64,000 bases of DNA, taken from assembly GCA_016081115.2 (NCBI GenBank), contig CM071930.1, forward strand, positions 49,389,335 through 49,453,334, given 5' to 3'. A program made the position numbers and the translations under genes. Shown here piece by piece: positions 12,701 through 22,946 of the stretch (within the stretch, counting starts at the first letter, position 1; each line of letters opens with the position of its first letter). The notes beneath the pieces were generated by a model that did no database searches, had not been told where the DNA came from, and worked only from the letters and a program-made list of their open reading frames with translations. The DNA comes from Rehmannia glutinosa. Lineage: Eukaryota > Streptophyta > Magnoliopsida > Lamiales > Orobanchaceae.

Positions 12701-13539
12701 CATAACTTGTGGGTTTTTAATAAATAAGTGTTATACACGTGATATTTATCCATGCATTGGAATAGGAGATGAACACAACTTTGAAGTAGAGGATCCAAGC
12801 CGATATATAGAAAGGTGTGAAGTACATAAATGAAAAGATTATTCTACATCAATTTATATAAAATCAAACATTCTGCAATTCCAAGAATGATACATTATTC
12901 AATTATTAAATCAATTCTGATTTGATTTTACTCTCAACACACTTTGCATTAGAAACGAACAAATGGAGTTGTTTTCGAGACAATATATATTAAAGGAATG
13001 ATAATTTTTTTAAGTCAAAATTTAATTGTGAAGTTTAACTTTGCAGATACATACCTTCTTCAGAAAACTTACACTATTCTCGCTGAATGATTTTTCATTT
13101 TGTTGGAGTTAATTAGCTCTTTGTTTCATTTGGTTGTATTAATACAGGGGTGATGTTGAAGGCGAAGTCGGGAATCAATCTCTATACACTCCTATGATCC
13201 TACCCAAAATACCTGGTCGCGTGTATTTCTTATTCGGAAAGCCAATCTCAACAAAAGGTATTTTAGGATTTTAAATACCCGTATTTTTCCTTTGACCACG
13301 AGAGGATATATACATTGGGCTGAATGTAGCTTCTGTGTTATGCTACAGGAAGGGAGGATATATTGAGAAACAAAGACAAAGCTCACGAAATGTACTTAGA
13401 GGTACAAAATGAGATAGAGAAATGCATTGCTTTTTTGAAGGAGAAACGAGAAAAGGATCCATATAGGAACCTTTTAGCTCGTTTAGTTTATCAGTGCTAC
13501 AACGGCTGCCTTTCTCAAGTCCCGACTTTCGACATTTGA
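6702..13539 (+). CDS. phytyl ester synthase / diacylglycerol acyltransferase-like protein, 3' twelve exons
   Basis: Exons read from splice signals and phase: 6702-6753, 6849-6904, 7493-7651, 7747-7851, 9414-9513, 9645-9753, 10124-10254, 10872-11241, 11351-11464, 12366-12451, 13148-13257 and 13349-13539 (TGA). All junctions are GT-AG and phase-compatible. The protein has an N-terminal alpha/beta-hydrolase part and a C-terminal acyltransferase part. In the family these proteins sit in plastids (plastoglobules) and esterify phytol and make triacylglycerol during stress and senescence. Seen here: PGIDG-like start (GIDGVG), nucleophile elbow VGESFGAS, acyltransferase block GNHMMIALE, FPGGAREALH, and RMAARFGATIIPF. 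The first exon(s) with the transit peptide are not in view. Exon 7747-7851 joins in phase to 9414, but about 50 residues normal for this part of the family are missing. The usual catalytic His region reads GNDDPLFL, with no His. It is either a diverged paralogue or a decaying gene. Subfamily naming is uncertain, so no symbol is given. Confidence 0.88.
8036..8681. mobile_element. hAT-type non-autonomous element in an intron
   Basis: The octamer CCATGAGC flanks the unit exactly (8028-8035 and 8682-8689), an 8-bp duplication typical of hAT. The ends are imperfect inverted repeats: AGTGGCAGAGCCA on the left, and on the right the complement of ...GGCGGAGCCAGGAT. Just inside each end are runs of G/C (ggggccc, gggcccccc). 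No transposase frame is present. It lies in the intron between exons 7747-7851 and 9414-9513, the interval where the host protein lacks about 50 residues. Confidence 0.75.
8478..8612. repeat. ACCGGT-rich degenerate repeat inside the hAT element
   Basis: About 135 bp crowded with ACCGG/CCGGT words (accggcc, taccggat, accggtgg, gaccggtac, aaccggtctgaccggt, taccggtgg). These self-complementary words can pair with one another. It is followed by a sentence-like repeat end (gatcaccgatactagt). Function unknown. Confidence 0.55.
11602..12085. mobile_element. hAT-type element with a nested CACTA-like end, intronic
   Basis: An exact 8-bp duplication GTCTCAAG lies at 11594-11601 and 12086-12093. The left end starts TAGGGGTGTAAAC and the right end finishes TTTCATCCCTA, the familiar short inverted repeats of a plant hAT family. 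Repeated GTCGAGCTTGAAC-type words occur at both subterminal regions (11711 and 11991 areas). Within it, about 11750-11933 is a different sequence rich in GCTGCAAAA/TTTGCGGC words that ends in TTGTAGTG at 11933, the complement of a CACTACAA terminus. That is probably a CACTA fragment inserted in the hAT element. No transposase is present. Confidence 0.75.
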
Positions 13540-14249
13540 TCATTTTTATCTCTTTCCTACTTCACTGCACCATTATGTACCCCGGATGAAACATCTACGT
13601 ATCCCATTCCCAACAGAAAGTCACGTATGACCAACATTGGAGGTAAACATGATGAAGTGCTTACATTGATGACAAAGATTTCACATATAACCAACTCTTG
13701 TTTATATGGATAGAGATACAATCACTCAACCATCTACTATAGATTGTATTTTAGTTGTCCTCCTGAGTTCTTCAAACAAGATGGATGAACTCGCATGTTT
13801 TGAAAGAATGTTAACGATTTACAATCATTTTTAACCGTTCAGATCTCTTATGCCTAACAGCATTCATATGATATTCAGTACACAAGATTAATGTAACATG
13901 TACAATAATGACATCATCTTATATACGTTTCACCAGGTGCATTGAAGTACTAGGTAAAAACATTGTTGAAAATATGAGATCTTGTATGTATCTTTATTGC
14001 TTCCGCTGTAACTCCTATGTTCAAACTTTTGGATTATTATAACCTGTTATGATAAAATAAATACAATAATGTCATCATCTCATATTCGTGATATTCATGT
14101 GGTGCATTGAAATATCATAAAAAACATTGCAGAAAATAGGAGATCATGTATGTATATTTAATGCTTGCATCATGCACTCATATGTTGCAATTTTTGAATT
14201 ATTATCACCTATTATGATAAAATATGTGCATTGCACTTAAAGACAATAA
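13540..14249 (+). other. 3' flank / UTR of the acyltransferase-like gene
   Basis: After the TGA at 13537-13539 there is no further coding sequence. AATAAA-type signals occur near 14055. Two similar stretches (about 13895-14060 and 14070-14235) share TCATCAT..TAT, GGTGCATTGAA and TATGATAAAAT words, indicating a loose duplication of about 170 bp in the gene flank. Confidence 0.45.
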
Positions 14250-15369
14250 TCTATATATAAATAATAAGAGACTATTCTTAGAATAATAACTCTACTTTTT
14301 CCGCTCATTTTTTAGTTTCTAAAAACAATAATTTTTTTTGCCTTTTGGATTTAACTAATAAAATGAGATTTTATTATCTTTGGTGGTCAACTTTCTTTAA
14401 ATAAATCACTTTTTAAAGTTATATAAATGATATAGTTATATAATTAAATTTTCCAAATATGTGCGTGTATTGCATTAATTATTATATTTGTCTTCTTTTT
14501 TAAATTTATTTTTTTTCTTTTTATATCCGTTTTTGACGTATAATATATCCAATTAATCATCTTTTTACAGGCTTTAGTTTGACACCTATATTGCATATAT
14601 AAAATTAAAAAAATAAACATACTAAATAAAAGAAAATATATGATACATTTACTCATTATTTTATAATGGGCTTTAAAAATTATGCATTTGAGCTACTAGA
14701 CATCAATTTGTATATTCATGTATTTTGACTATCTATATAATACATGTATAATTTATATTTGAGCTTATCTCATTTCTTCATAATTATATAGAATTGTATT
14801 TTAAGTTGATTAAATTCAATCAAAAAATATTTATTTTAATTGAAGAAAATATCTCAAAATATATATCCAAATATTATTTATATATATTATATATATCCAT
14901 ACATAGCATTATAATTATATATATTCATGTAAGAAGAAACAAAAAAATTTATTTAATATGAAATTATATTCATAATAATGTATATAGAAAATTACTTTCT
15001 TATATTTATTAACATACTTTTCATGTTAATAGATATTTTTAATATTTATCGTGTATTTTGATATTCAAATTTTAAAGTTGTACATTTTGACTATTAGATA
15101 TGAAGTTGTTTGTTTGATATTTTTTGATATATGTACATATATAAAAATAGAATAGCTTTTATTTTTGAAATGTTTGATTTCCCATAAAGTTATGTTGCTA
15201 AATATGAAACAAGATTTTTGTTTAAAGAAAAAACTCATATAGGACCGTTTTACGGGTTTAAATCAGTAAGACAAATCTATTGACATGAGATCCTGTTGAC
15301 TAGGTCCGCGGGTCAAAAGCACTTTTTTTTTTCCTATTTTTCTTCCTCGATTAAAAAGTAATTTTATGA

Positions 15370-16075
15370 GAAAAAATATCGTTTTTTTTTTTAGATAAAG
15401 TATCATATTTTTAATATAGCCACAGATTATGATTACCTTACGGTGAAGGAAAAATAAATATATCGAGTTAAAAGTAACACCTTTATGAGTAAAAATATAT
15501 ATTTTGTGAGACAAAGTACCATGTTTTAAGGTAAAAGTATCTTTTTTTGAAATAAAGTATCACGTTTTTAATATAGTCACATATTATGAATTCAATACAA
15601 AGAAAGATGAATAATTAATATGATAGAGATAAAGTAATACTTTTATAAGTAAAAGTGTTTGTTTTTTGAGATAAAGTAACAAATTTTTTAATATAGTCAC
15701 AAATTATGAATATATTACAATATATATATATATAACAGAGTTAAAGTAACATTTTTATATGCTAAAATATCTATTTTTTGTGATAAAGTATCATGTTTTT
15801 TTAATATAGTCACAAATTAGGAATGAAGGAAAGAAGGAAAAATAAAAAATAAACATGATATATTTAAAGTAACACTTTTATAAGTAAAAGTATCCATTTT
15901 TTTAGATAAAGTATCATGTTATTTAATACAGTCACATATTAGGAATTCAGTACATCTAAGAAGGAAAAATATATTTGACAAGAGTTAAAGTAACACTTTT
16001 ATGAGATAAAGTATCAGTTTTTTTGAGATAAAGTATCATGTTCTTTAGTACAGTGAAGAAGGAAAATAAATATGA
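15370..16075. repeat. degenerate tandem array, units about 110-125 bp
   Basis: Each unit repeats the same order of words: ATAAAGTATCATGTTTTT, AATATAGTCACA, AATT.AGAA..AAG, GAGTTAAAGTAACACTTTTAT and GAGTAAAAGTAT. AGTCACA anchors lie near 15418, 15575, 15695, 15805 and 15928. Unit boundaries are blurred by indels and by an AT dinucleotide run near 15718. Confidence 0.65.
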
Positions 16076-16144
16076 CGAGCTTTGAATATTTGTAATAATT
16101 TATGAATGAGTTATATTCATGCTTATACTAAAATTGCACAACAA

Positions 16145-16215
16145 GTACCAGTGATCTAGTGGTGGAATAGTACCTTGCCATAGTACAGACCTAGGTTCGA
16201 TTCTTGGCCTCTGCA
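16145..16215 (+). pseudogene. tRNA-Gly(GCC)-derived pseudogene or SINE head
   Basis: Exactly 71 bases align with the layout of a plant tRNA-Gly. The D-arm/box A region reads TGATCTAGTGG, GCC stands at the anticodon position, and the T-arm/box B reads GGTTCGATTC. The 5' strand of the acceptor (GTACCAG) no longer pairs with the 3' strand (CCTCTGC) at about three positions, so it is not a working tRNA. A T-rich stretch follows. It may be a lone tRNA copy or the head of a small SINE. Confidence 0.7.
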
Positions 16216-16270
16216 TTCAGAGGCGTTTTTAATTTTTTTTTAATTTACCAGTGTATGGATCCGAATCCGG

Positions 16271-16313
16271 ATAGGATCCGTCTTACGGATTAGGATCCGT
16301 AAGACGGTCCTAT
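16271..16313. repeat. strong hairpin at the right end of the inverted-repeat element
   Basis: CCGTCTTACGGAT (16278-16290) and ATCCGTAAGACGG (16295-16307) are perfect complements around a four-base loop. The pairing continues with ATAGGA/TCCTAT after a single bulged T at 16277, giving a 19-bp stem. The same sequence occurs once more at the left end of the element (15239). Confidence 0.85.
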
Positions 16314-17649
16314 GGGAGACCATCTCTTTGTTTAATTCCTTTAATAATTATAACAATTATTTAACTTTTTAAACCCTAAAAAATGTTGGAATTTTAAATG
16401 ACTTTATTTGTTGATTGTATTGAAAATATAATACATTAATATTTAGCATTGGGAAATTGTATTTTTTTTTCAAATTGTTACTTTCTTATAGATAAACATG
16501 TTAATAAATAGATATAATTCACTTCACAAAATTTATTATCAACCAAATTTATTGTTTTTAAAGGGCGTTTTTAATATAATAATTTATTTTTATATTGTTT
16601 AATTGTATGATTTATAATCAAATTAATTTAATTTTTATTTTAATTATTTATTGAAATTTTGAAAAATTTGCAATCACTAAAAATTATTTTTGTACGAATC
16701 TGATACAATTTGCATCGCCCATTCGAAAAATATCAAATATGAGAACTCGAATAGAACATAATAAATAGAAAATCCAAATAGTATAATACAAATCTCCACA
16801 ACTAAAATTAAAAAAAAAAATTGAAAGTTGACTTAATAACATGAATAAATAAATTACATGGTAAAATCGGCAAAAATGGAAAATATCTCCAAAAAATAAA
16901 TCTAATAAAAATAATAATGTTGTCAAAACTATGTTTTGTTGACTACTATTTCATTAATTATTGTACTTAGTTATCCTATTATCTTATATACACGTGTTAA
17001 CTTTTCATTTATTTTACAATGAGCTTTTGCAAAAAGCTTTGCCACCAATTTACACATATAAATAACTTTAATTTGGAAATAATTTTCATTCGAATTTACT
17101 ACGTACTATAACCTTGAAAAAAAGTGTGGCACCAATTTTCACACTTATTAAAAATCTAGACATGACTAAAATGAAATAGGCGATGTAGACACGCCTGTGC
17201 GGTTCTATGAAAAATCACTTTTCGAAGATAGAACACAAATACACAACCTTGAATATATTATTTATAATTATGAAGTATGATACTTTTTTCTTTTTTGACT
17301 TCATCAATAAAAAACATTAAATAATATTTCATGTCTATTATTTGATGCTATATCAAAGTTATTATAATGCAGGAGATATAATTCGTAGAATTATTATGAA
17401 TATGCACACGTCACAGTATAAAATGGATGCCTAAAAAATATACACCCGTACATCGCATGGGTAAAACACTAGTAATAATAACAACAACAATAATAATATT
17501 AATAACAAAGTGAATGGAAAAGCAGTAATCAACGAGAGAAGAAATCGATCAAACTAGTTCATTGTCTGTTTTAATCGCTGACATAACACAAACTTGGGAA
17601 CTTTAGGAAATTAGAGATAATAACGACCAAAATTTGATATTATCGGAAA

Positions 17650-18346
17650 GGGAAAATTAGAAAATTGGTCCTATAAGTTGGCTTGTTCAGACTTTTGGTC
17701 CTCTAAGTTGGCCTATTTGAAAATTAGTCCTCTAAGTTATGAAATTTTAGACTTTTGGTCCTCTAAGTTGGCTTGTTTGAAAATTAGTCCTCTAAGTTAT
17801 GAAATTTCAGAAATTTCGTCCGATTTTCACTGGAATTTTTTCAATCCACCGGAAATTGCTGACTAGGATCTAAAACGATGTCGGACGAGCACAATTCTCT
17901 TTCAAGAGTATGCAAAACATAACCTTCCACGCCTGACAACCATAAAATCTTCTTCCGGATTATCAATCGTCTAAGAAGAAGTTCGTATTTAAAGGGGAAA
18001 ACGAGCAAAAGTACGGACTTCTTGGACGATTGATAATCCGGGAAGAACATTTTATGGTTGTTGGCGTGGAAGGTGATGTTTTGCATACTCTTGAAAGAGA
18101 ATTGTGCTCGTCCGACGTCGTTTTAGATCCTAGTCAACAATTTCCGGTGGATTGAAAAATTTTCGGTTAAAATCGGATGAAATTTCTGAAATTTCATAAC
18201 TTAGAGGACTAATTTTCAAACATGACAACTTAGAGGACCAAAAGTCTGAAATTTCATAACTTAGAGGACTAATTTTCAAACAGGCCAACTTAGAGGACCA
18301 AAAGTCTAAACATGCCAACTTATAGGACCAATTTTCTAATCTTCCC
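17650..18346. mobile_element. foldback MITE with 9-bp target duplication (Mutator-like)
   Basis: The nonamer TATCGGAAA flanks the unit on both sides (17641-17649 and 18347-18355). The ends are GGGAAAATTAGAAAATTGGT and, inverted, GGGAAGATTAGAAAATTGGT. The two halves are near-complete inverted copies (arms about 340 bp) meeting near 18000. Each arm contains a direct repeat of about 62 bp with the words GGTCCTCTAAGTTGG and TTAGTCCTCTAAGTTATGAA. A 9-bp duplication plus very long inverted repeats points to the Mutator superfamily. It encodes nothing. Confidence 0.85.
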
Positions 18347-18605
18347 TATCGGAAATTGAAAGGAAAACTACTAACCTACGTGATATAATATGCTGAGAGA
18401 AACTAATTTGGATCCTCAGCATTTAGCTTGTGTAAATTTCTTATGAAGTTGGAGAGAGAAAGATACAAATGCATCTATACATACACTTGTATATACAACT
18501 GTGTATGTATAGGTGTATCATGTATATATACAGACAAAAACTCATGTCAGACTATCTAACGGGTCAGAATCCGTTAGATGGATCCCAAAACCGACCCGGT
18601 CGTAA

Positions 18606-18972
18606 TTTCGTAATATGAGGTTGACATAAAATCACCAACATCCTGAAAAATATTAGTTTTCCCCCTGAAAATTATTAGCGGCCCCTCAGAATGGTATCGG
18701 TAGTTCTTTGAACAATATTTGTAGTAGTCCTCCTGAAAAATATTAATTTTTTACGTAAAAAGTATTAGTAATCTCCTAAAACATATTAGTATCCCCTCGA
18801 AAAGTATTAGTTTTTCTCATAAAAAGTAGTAGTAGTTCCCCATAAAAGTATTAGATCTCCCCAAAATTAATTAGTAGTCATATCGAAAAATATTTAGTAG
18901 TCCTTAAAATATTAATTTTCCCCAAAAATTATTAGTAGTTCATTTAAAAGTATTAGTAGTCTCTTAAAATGC
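18606..18972. repeat. degenerate minisatellite, units about 30 bp
   Basis: About a dozen imperfect units are built on AAAAGTATTAGTAGT followed by a C/T-rich TCCCC. The unit varies between ATTAGT and ATTAATTTT. The stretch is preceded by a short inverted repeat ATCTAACGG...CCGTTAGAT (18554-18579). Confidence 0.65.
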
Positions 18973-18975
18973 TTC

Positions 18976-19295
18976 AGAGTTAGGGATGTCAATGAGTCTC
19001 TAGAACGGGGCACGGGCGGGTCGGCCGTCTCCCCATATTAAATAAATTCAAATAGAAAAAATGAAAAAAAAGGAATAAAATATTTATTTTTTATATATTT
19101 TAAAATATTATTTACAAAATATTATTTTCAATTTATAAAATAGATGTAATATTAAAAGATAAAAATTATATTATAACATATATTATAAATGCAAAATATA
19201 TATTAAATATATTAAAAAATATAGGCGGGACGGCGCGAGTACCCGCGGGAAGTGATATCTAGACCCGCCCCGCCCCGACCGTGCAACAGACTTAT
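18976..19295. repeat. GC-rich-ended repeat with AT-rich core
   Basis: Starts GGGATGTCAATGAG with GGGCACGGGCGGGTCGG and ends with GGGACGGCGCGAGTACCCG and GACCCGCCCCGCCCCGACC around an AT-rich centre. This organisation is common in small plant hAT-like elements. I cannot identify a clean target duplication. A related fragment (GGGGCGGGTCGCGGCAGGTA) lies near 21232. Confidence 0.4.
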
Positions 19296-19299
19296 TGTT

Positions 19300-19860
19300 G
19301 TTGGGTCTTCAACATTGGCATCATTTGAGGTCTCAACCTGCGGGATTGCATTTTCATGACCATGATCTTAAGCTGTCATGGTCTCTTCTAATCCATTATT
19401 TGCCTCGATTCATGTGAATTTGGACCTCTCAGTAACTTCATTGGCCTTCAATAGTGCTGGGGCCTCAACTATGACAGTCTCAACCATCACAACTTCACTA
19501 GAAACAACAACTTTGGATTCAGCTACCTTTGCTTTACCTCCAAACTTCATGGAATCTTGGTCCCATGCGGCCTCTCCTCCGAGGCACAGGCTGCGGTGTG
19601 AGCGATTTCCCAATCGATGATGAGGTCAAATCACCGAGGACTTGGTTGTTTCACATGATTTATTCAGCCAATACTTTTTGAGTTGTCTCCATAGCTTCTT
19701 TGGGCGTGGCTCCCTGGGGTTCCTCTAGTTCTTCCATCCAGATATCATCGCCATCTTCTTTTTGTGATTTGTTCTTATGAGTGAGTGGGGAGGTGGTTGC
19801 GGCTAAGTTCCTCACCACATCTTGGATAATAGGAGTTGGAGATAGAACCAAAGATGATTC
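19300..19860 (-). pseudogene. fragment of the extra-ORF region of a family A-like element
   Basis: Word order and composition resemble the minus-strand extra ORF of the two family A elements: CTCAACC.ATGG-type words, GGTGGTTGCGGC and TCTTGGATAATAGGAG, compared with about 31080-31680 and 60100-60700. Short minus-strand frames survive, with Glu/Val/Ala-rich translations. It is broken and carries no identifiable domain. It lies directly beside an LTR-like remnant. Confidence 0.45.
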
Positions 19861-19861
19861 G

Positions 19862-21262
19862 TGTTAGGAAATTTATGTAATAGATTTTGATGATACCATG
19901 TAAAACTTAGATTAGGAAGTTGACACCCCAATTCAACTATAAATCAACTTGTAATAGATATGGATGTAAGGTGAGTAGAAGCGGACCCAAGTCGAAGATT
20001 GCGGGACTCGAATGAAGATCAAGAGAAAACCCGAGTTGTATGGCGGTGAGTGAAGTGAAGTCATGTATCGTTAAGTGAGAAAAAGGCTGTCTTAGTCACC
20101 GATCGACAAAGAAAGTCATTCAAGATCATGGAGTTAAGCGCAAAGGGGTTATGCGGTGAGAAAGGATCAAGGAAAGTCAAGAGATCCATTGTCAAAGTAA
20201 AATCAAGTGTTTCTTTGGAAATAGGTATGTGTCGATCGCTTACCTTAAAAAGTTTTTTCTTTGAAAAAGTGCAAAAAACAAGGAGCCAATGAGATATACA
20301 TGAAAACCTGCAGAGTTTAAGGAAAGGCGCAGAGCATTAAATTCAAGTACTGGTCTACATCAAAGCGCAAGAAAAGACAAGCCAATGACCTAGAGTTTGA
20401 AAATGCATCTATCACTTCAATGGAAGCATTTTAACCGCCACTATAAAATGTTGAGGAATTTTTCGGAGAAACACTTATGCAACCGAGACACACAAGAGAA
20501 ATCAAGCAAAGCAAATCAATATCTCTCAAGCATTCAAATCATATTATCAAGCCTAAACTCGAAGGAAATCGATCCAACGCATTCAGTGAATGAAAGACAA
20601 CTTCATTTGTTGAAGAGGAAAAACATGTTTCAAAGAACAAGGGATCTACTCTCCAAGGTTGAAGGAGGTGTAATAAGGTTCCAGATCGAACCAGAAGGCT
20701 TTAAACTTATTGGATGGTTGTGTGAACAAATCCAAAAGTTTGAAGGAGTTAAAGTAGCGGGACAGACAACCGTCCGTCATTTGGGTACTTGGTGGACAAC
20801 TTAGTTTACTTACATAGCAAAGTTAGCCACTCAATAGACTGATCGATTTATTTGTTGATAGTATAACTCAGCTGATTCAGTTAACTCTTTAAATAATCAG
20901 TAGACTTGGTTTTTAACTGCGGAAGACTTTCACCCTAAATTTTGAATATGTTTTTCAACACTTGCTTAAACTTAGTTAATATCAGTTGACTTAGAAAATT
21001 AACAAACAACAATAATAATGTGCAAGAAAGTAAGTATGCTGAATGTAAAAGACACAATCAATTTTATAGTGGTTCAATAATGGGTAAATTCCTCTAATCC
21101 ACTCTTCTTCAACCCCTGGAGGTAATCCACTAAGTAACTTTGACATTCTTACAAAAGGATGATAGTCTGAGACAATCTTGATCACACAGCTGGCTTCTCC
21201 TGGGACTCAGCTTCTTCCTGCGGCGACCCAAATGGGGCGGGTCGCGGCAGGTACCCACGGGT
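19862..21262. repeat. scrambled LTR remnant related to family A
   Basis: TGTTAGGAAATTTATG at about 19863 and the following ACCATGTAAAACTTAGA match the start of family A LTRs read on the plus strand (element strand of 56152-57694). Plus-strand similarity continues through CCAGATCGAACCAGAAGGCT near 20680. From about 20820 the rest of the LTR appears in the opposite orientation: AGTTAGCCACTCAATAGACT, CCTGGAGGTAATCCACTAAG, and CACAGCTGGCTTCTC near 21186. The two LTR halves are therefore inverted relative to each other. Confidence 0.6.
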
Positions 21263-21289
21263 TGGGTCGAAATTGCCATCTTATTCAGA

Positions 21290-22735
21290 GTTGATTCAGT
21301 CGAATTAACAAAAACTTGAGTGGCATGGATGAATGCACTTTCAGAGAATAATGATTGAGTCGGTTTATCCTTCTTCATCATCATTGGTCTCTTATTCTAT
21401 AAATGTTTTCACACGACGTGTGTGTATATATATAATTAACATCAAATGTATATTTAAGAAAACATGAAATATCTGTTTGTGGGATATGCATGTATATGTG
21501 TGTATATATATATTTATTTTATAAGCACAATAAAATTACAATTATTTTTTATTAATATATAATTTATCTTTAGATCTCCCTTTTATCGGAAAATATATAT
21601 TTCTATTCAATTTAGTCTATCATTTCATTTGTTCAAAGTATGACACTACATCTCACTTGTTAATATTATACATATAGAAATATATGGTTATGTTTTTTCA
21701 CTTTTTTTATTACCTATTTCACTCAACCACTTTATTCAATTACCAACTAAATATACATTGCGCTTACCGACACACTTCTCTACAAATATACACAATAAGA
21801 AACATCAAATCAAACTCTCCTTCCCTCAATCACCCCTAAAGACTTCCTCCAATCACGTTCAACCACTAAACAAGTATCACTATATATGTTTATGTATTCT
21901 TAGTTTTTTTTTAATAACTACGATTTTTCCCCATTATTTTCTAATATTAGTGTCTTCTAGGCTACCCATAATTTGTTAGATTCTTTATCTAATAAGTGTT
22001 CGGCGTGTCTTATATAATTATTGTCTTGTGCCGGATTTTTTTCCTTCATAAGTTGTAGTTATTTTCTAATTGTATAAGAAATAATGTTAATTTTTATATT
22101 TTATTTTTATTTAATTTATAAAAAAATTATTATTATTATCATTATCATTATTGTTATTATTTTATTATTATGAGTTAAATTAATTTAATCTATTTGTATT
22201 TAAAGAGCTGTTTCGTAGTTTATAATACTATTGTGTAATTTTATGATTTATAATCAAAATAACTATCTTTACATTGTTATTATTTATTGAAATATAAAAT
22301 TTGTAATTAATAAAACCTAAATAAATATTTTGTAAAAAATACAGCCCGTGCATAGCACTTGGTTGGATATTAATATACAAAGAATTAGAACAGGAAGTAT
22401 CATGCCACGATGTGAGGCAAAAACTCATAACAGGTCGTCTCACATGATGCATTTTGGGAGGTAGATCTGCTGCGATCCGTGACCCAATCCATGAGTTCAT
22501 TGCGGTGGATCTGCTGCTATGTTGTTAGTTTTGTTGTATATTAGAAGTATTATTACTTACTCATAAAATATTAATAATTATATTCAAAAGTATTGCTCAT
22601 ACAATACTAGGTGCTGGCAAAGTATCACTAGGGACGGTGGCATTTGTAATTCTTCTGGGGACGGTGATATTTTTGTAATAATATGCGGTGATATAGTTTC
22701 ACTTTAATCTCAAAAAGTCTCCTTCAACAGGTTCT
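21290..22735. other. AT-rich repeat debris
   Basis: No gene is visible. There are TA dinucleotide runs near 21426 and 21505. The stretch 22190-22370 resembles 16560-16700 (TATGATTTATAATCAAA, TTATTTATTGAAAT), so a second copy of part of the Helitron-like unit is likely. CCCGTGCATAGCACTTGG at about 22345 looks like an eroded terminal hairpin of that family. Confidence 0.4.
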
Positions 22736-22926
22736 ATGATCACTCTCAACCCTAGGGATTTTACGAAATCTGGTGCACGTCCTCAAGGAGAACAAATTTT
22801 GCGTCCATGCGTAGGGATTTTACGTCTCCTTCAATAACCATTGGTTTCGATGAGCACTCTCAACCCTAGGTTGCATCAACCCTCCCTATGCAATCGGTGC
22901 ACGTCCTCAAGGAGAACAAGTTTTGA
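22736..22926 (+). repeat. duplicated leader segment before the DUF4283-like frame
   Basis: The words CACTCTCAACCCTAGG and GGTGCACGTCCTCAAGGAGA plus ACAA(A/G)TTTTG appear twice, near 22741-22801 and 22856-22925, about 115-125 bp apart. Confidence 0.6.
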
Positions 22927-22946
22927 GAATTCTTCATCGTCCATCC

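Larger units (their letters stand above)
15239..16313. mobile_element. inverted-repeat element with internal tandem array
   Basis: The left end ATAGGACCGTTTTACGG (15239-15255) is the reverse complement, with one mismatch, of CCGTAAGACGGTCCTAT at 16297-16313. Between them are about five degenerate 110-125 bp units and a tRNA-Gly-derived sequence. No coding capacity. I could not identify a convincing target duplication, so the exact ends and superfamily are open. Confidence 0.55.
14250..17472 (+). mobile_element. Helitron-like non-autonomous element
   Basis: The left end is TCTATATATAAATAATAAG preceded by A (14249). The right end is an imperfect hairpin (ACCCGTACATCGCATGGGT, 17445-17463) followed nine bases later by CTAG at 17469-17472 and then T. 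This is the Helitron pattern: 5'-TC, subterminal hairpin, CTRR-3', insertion between A and T, no target duplication and no inverted repeats. No Rep/helicase is encoded. The interior is AT-rich and carries a second inverted-repeat element at about 15239-16313. The call rests on termini only. Confidence 0.5.

Noticed and set aside
16145..16215. Functional tRNA-Gly gene
   Set aside because: The acceptor stem is mismatched at about three pairs and the T stem relies on wobble pairs.
17678..18318. Two short ORFs with repeated FWSSKLA..LKISPLSYEI text
   Set aside because: They are translations of the 62-bp direct repeats in the two arms of the foldback MITE, appearing once on each strand. Not genes.
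19378..19851. Plus-strand ORF with Ser/Thr-rich text as a possible gene
   Set aside because: The region matches the minus-strand extra ORF of family A elements and is a fragment.
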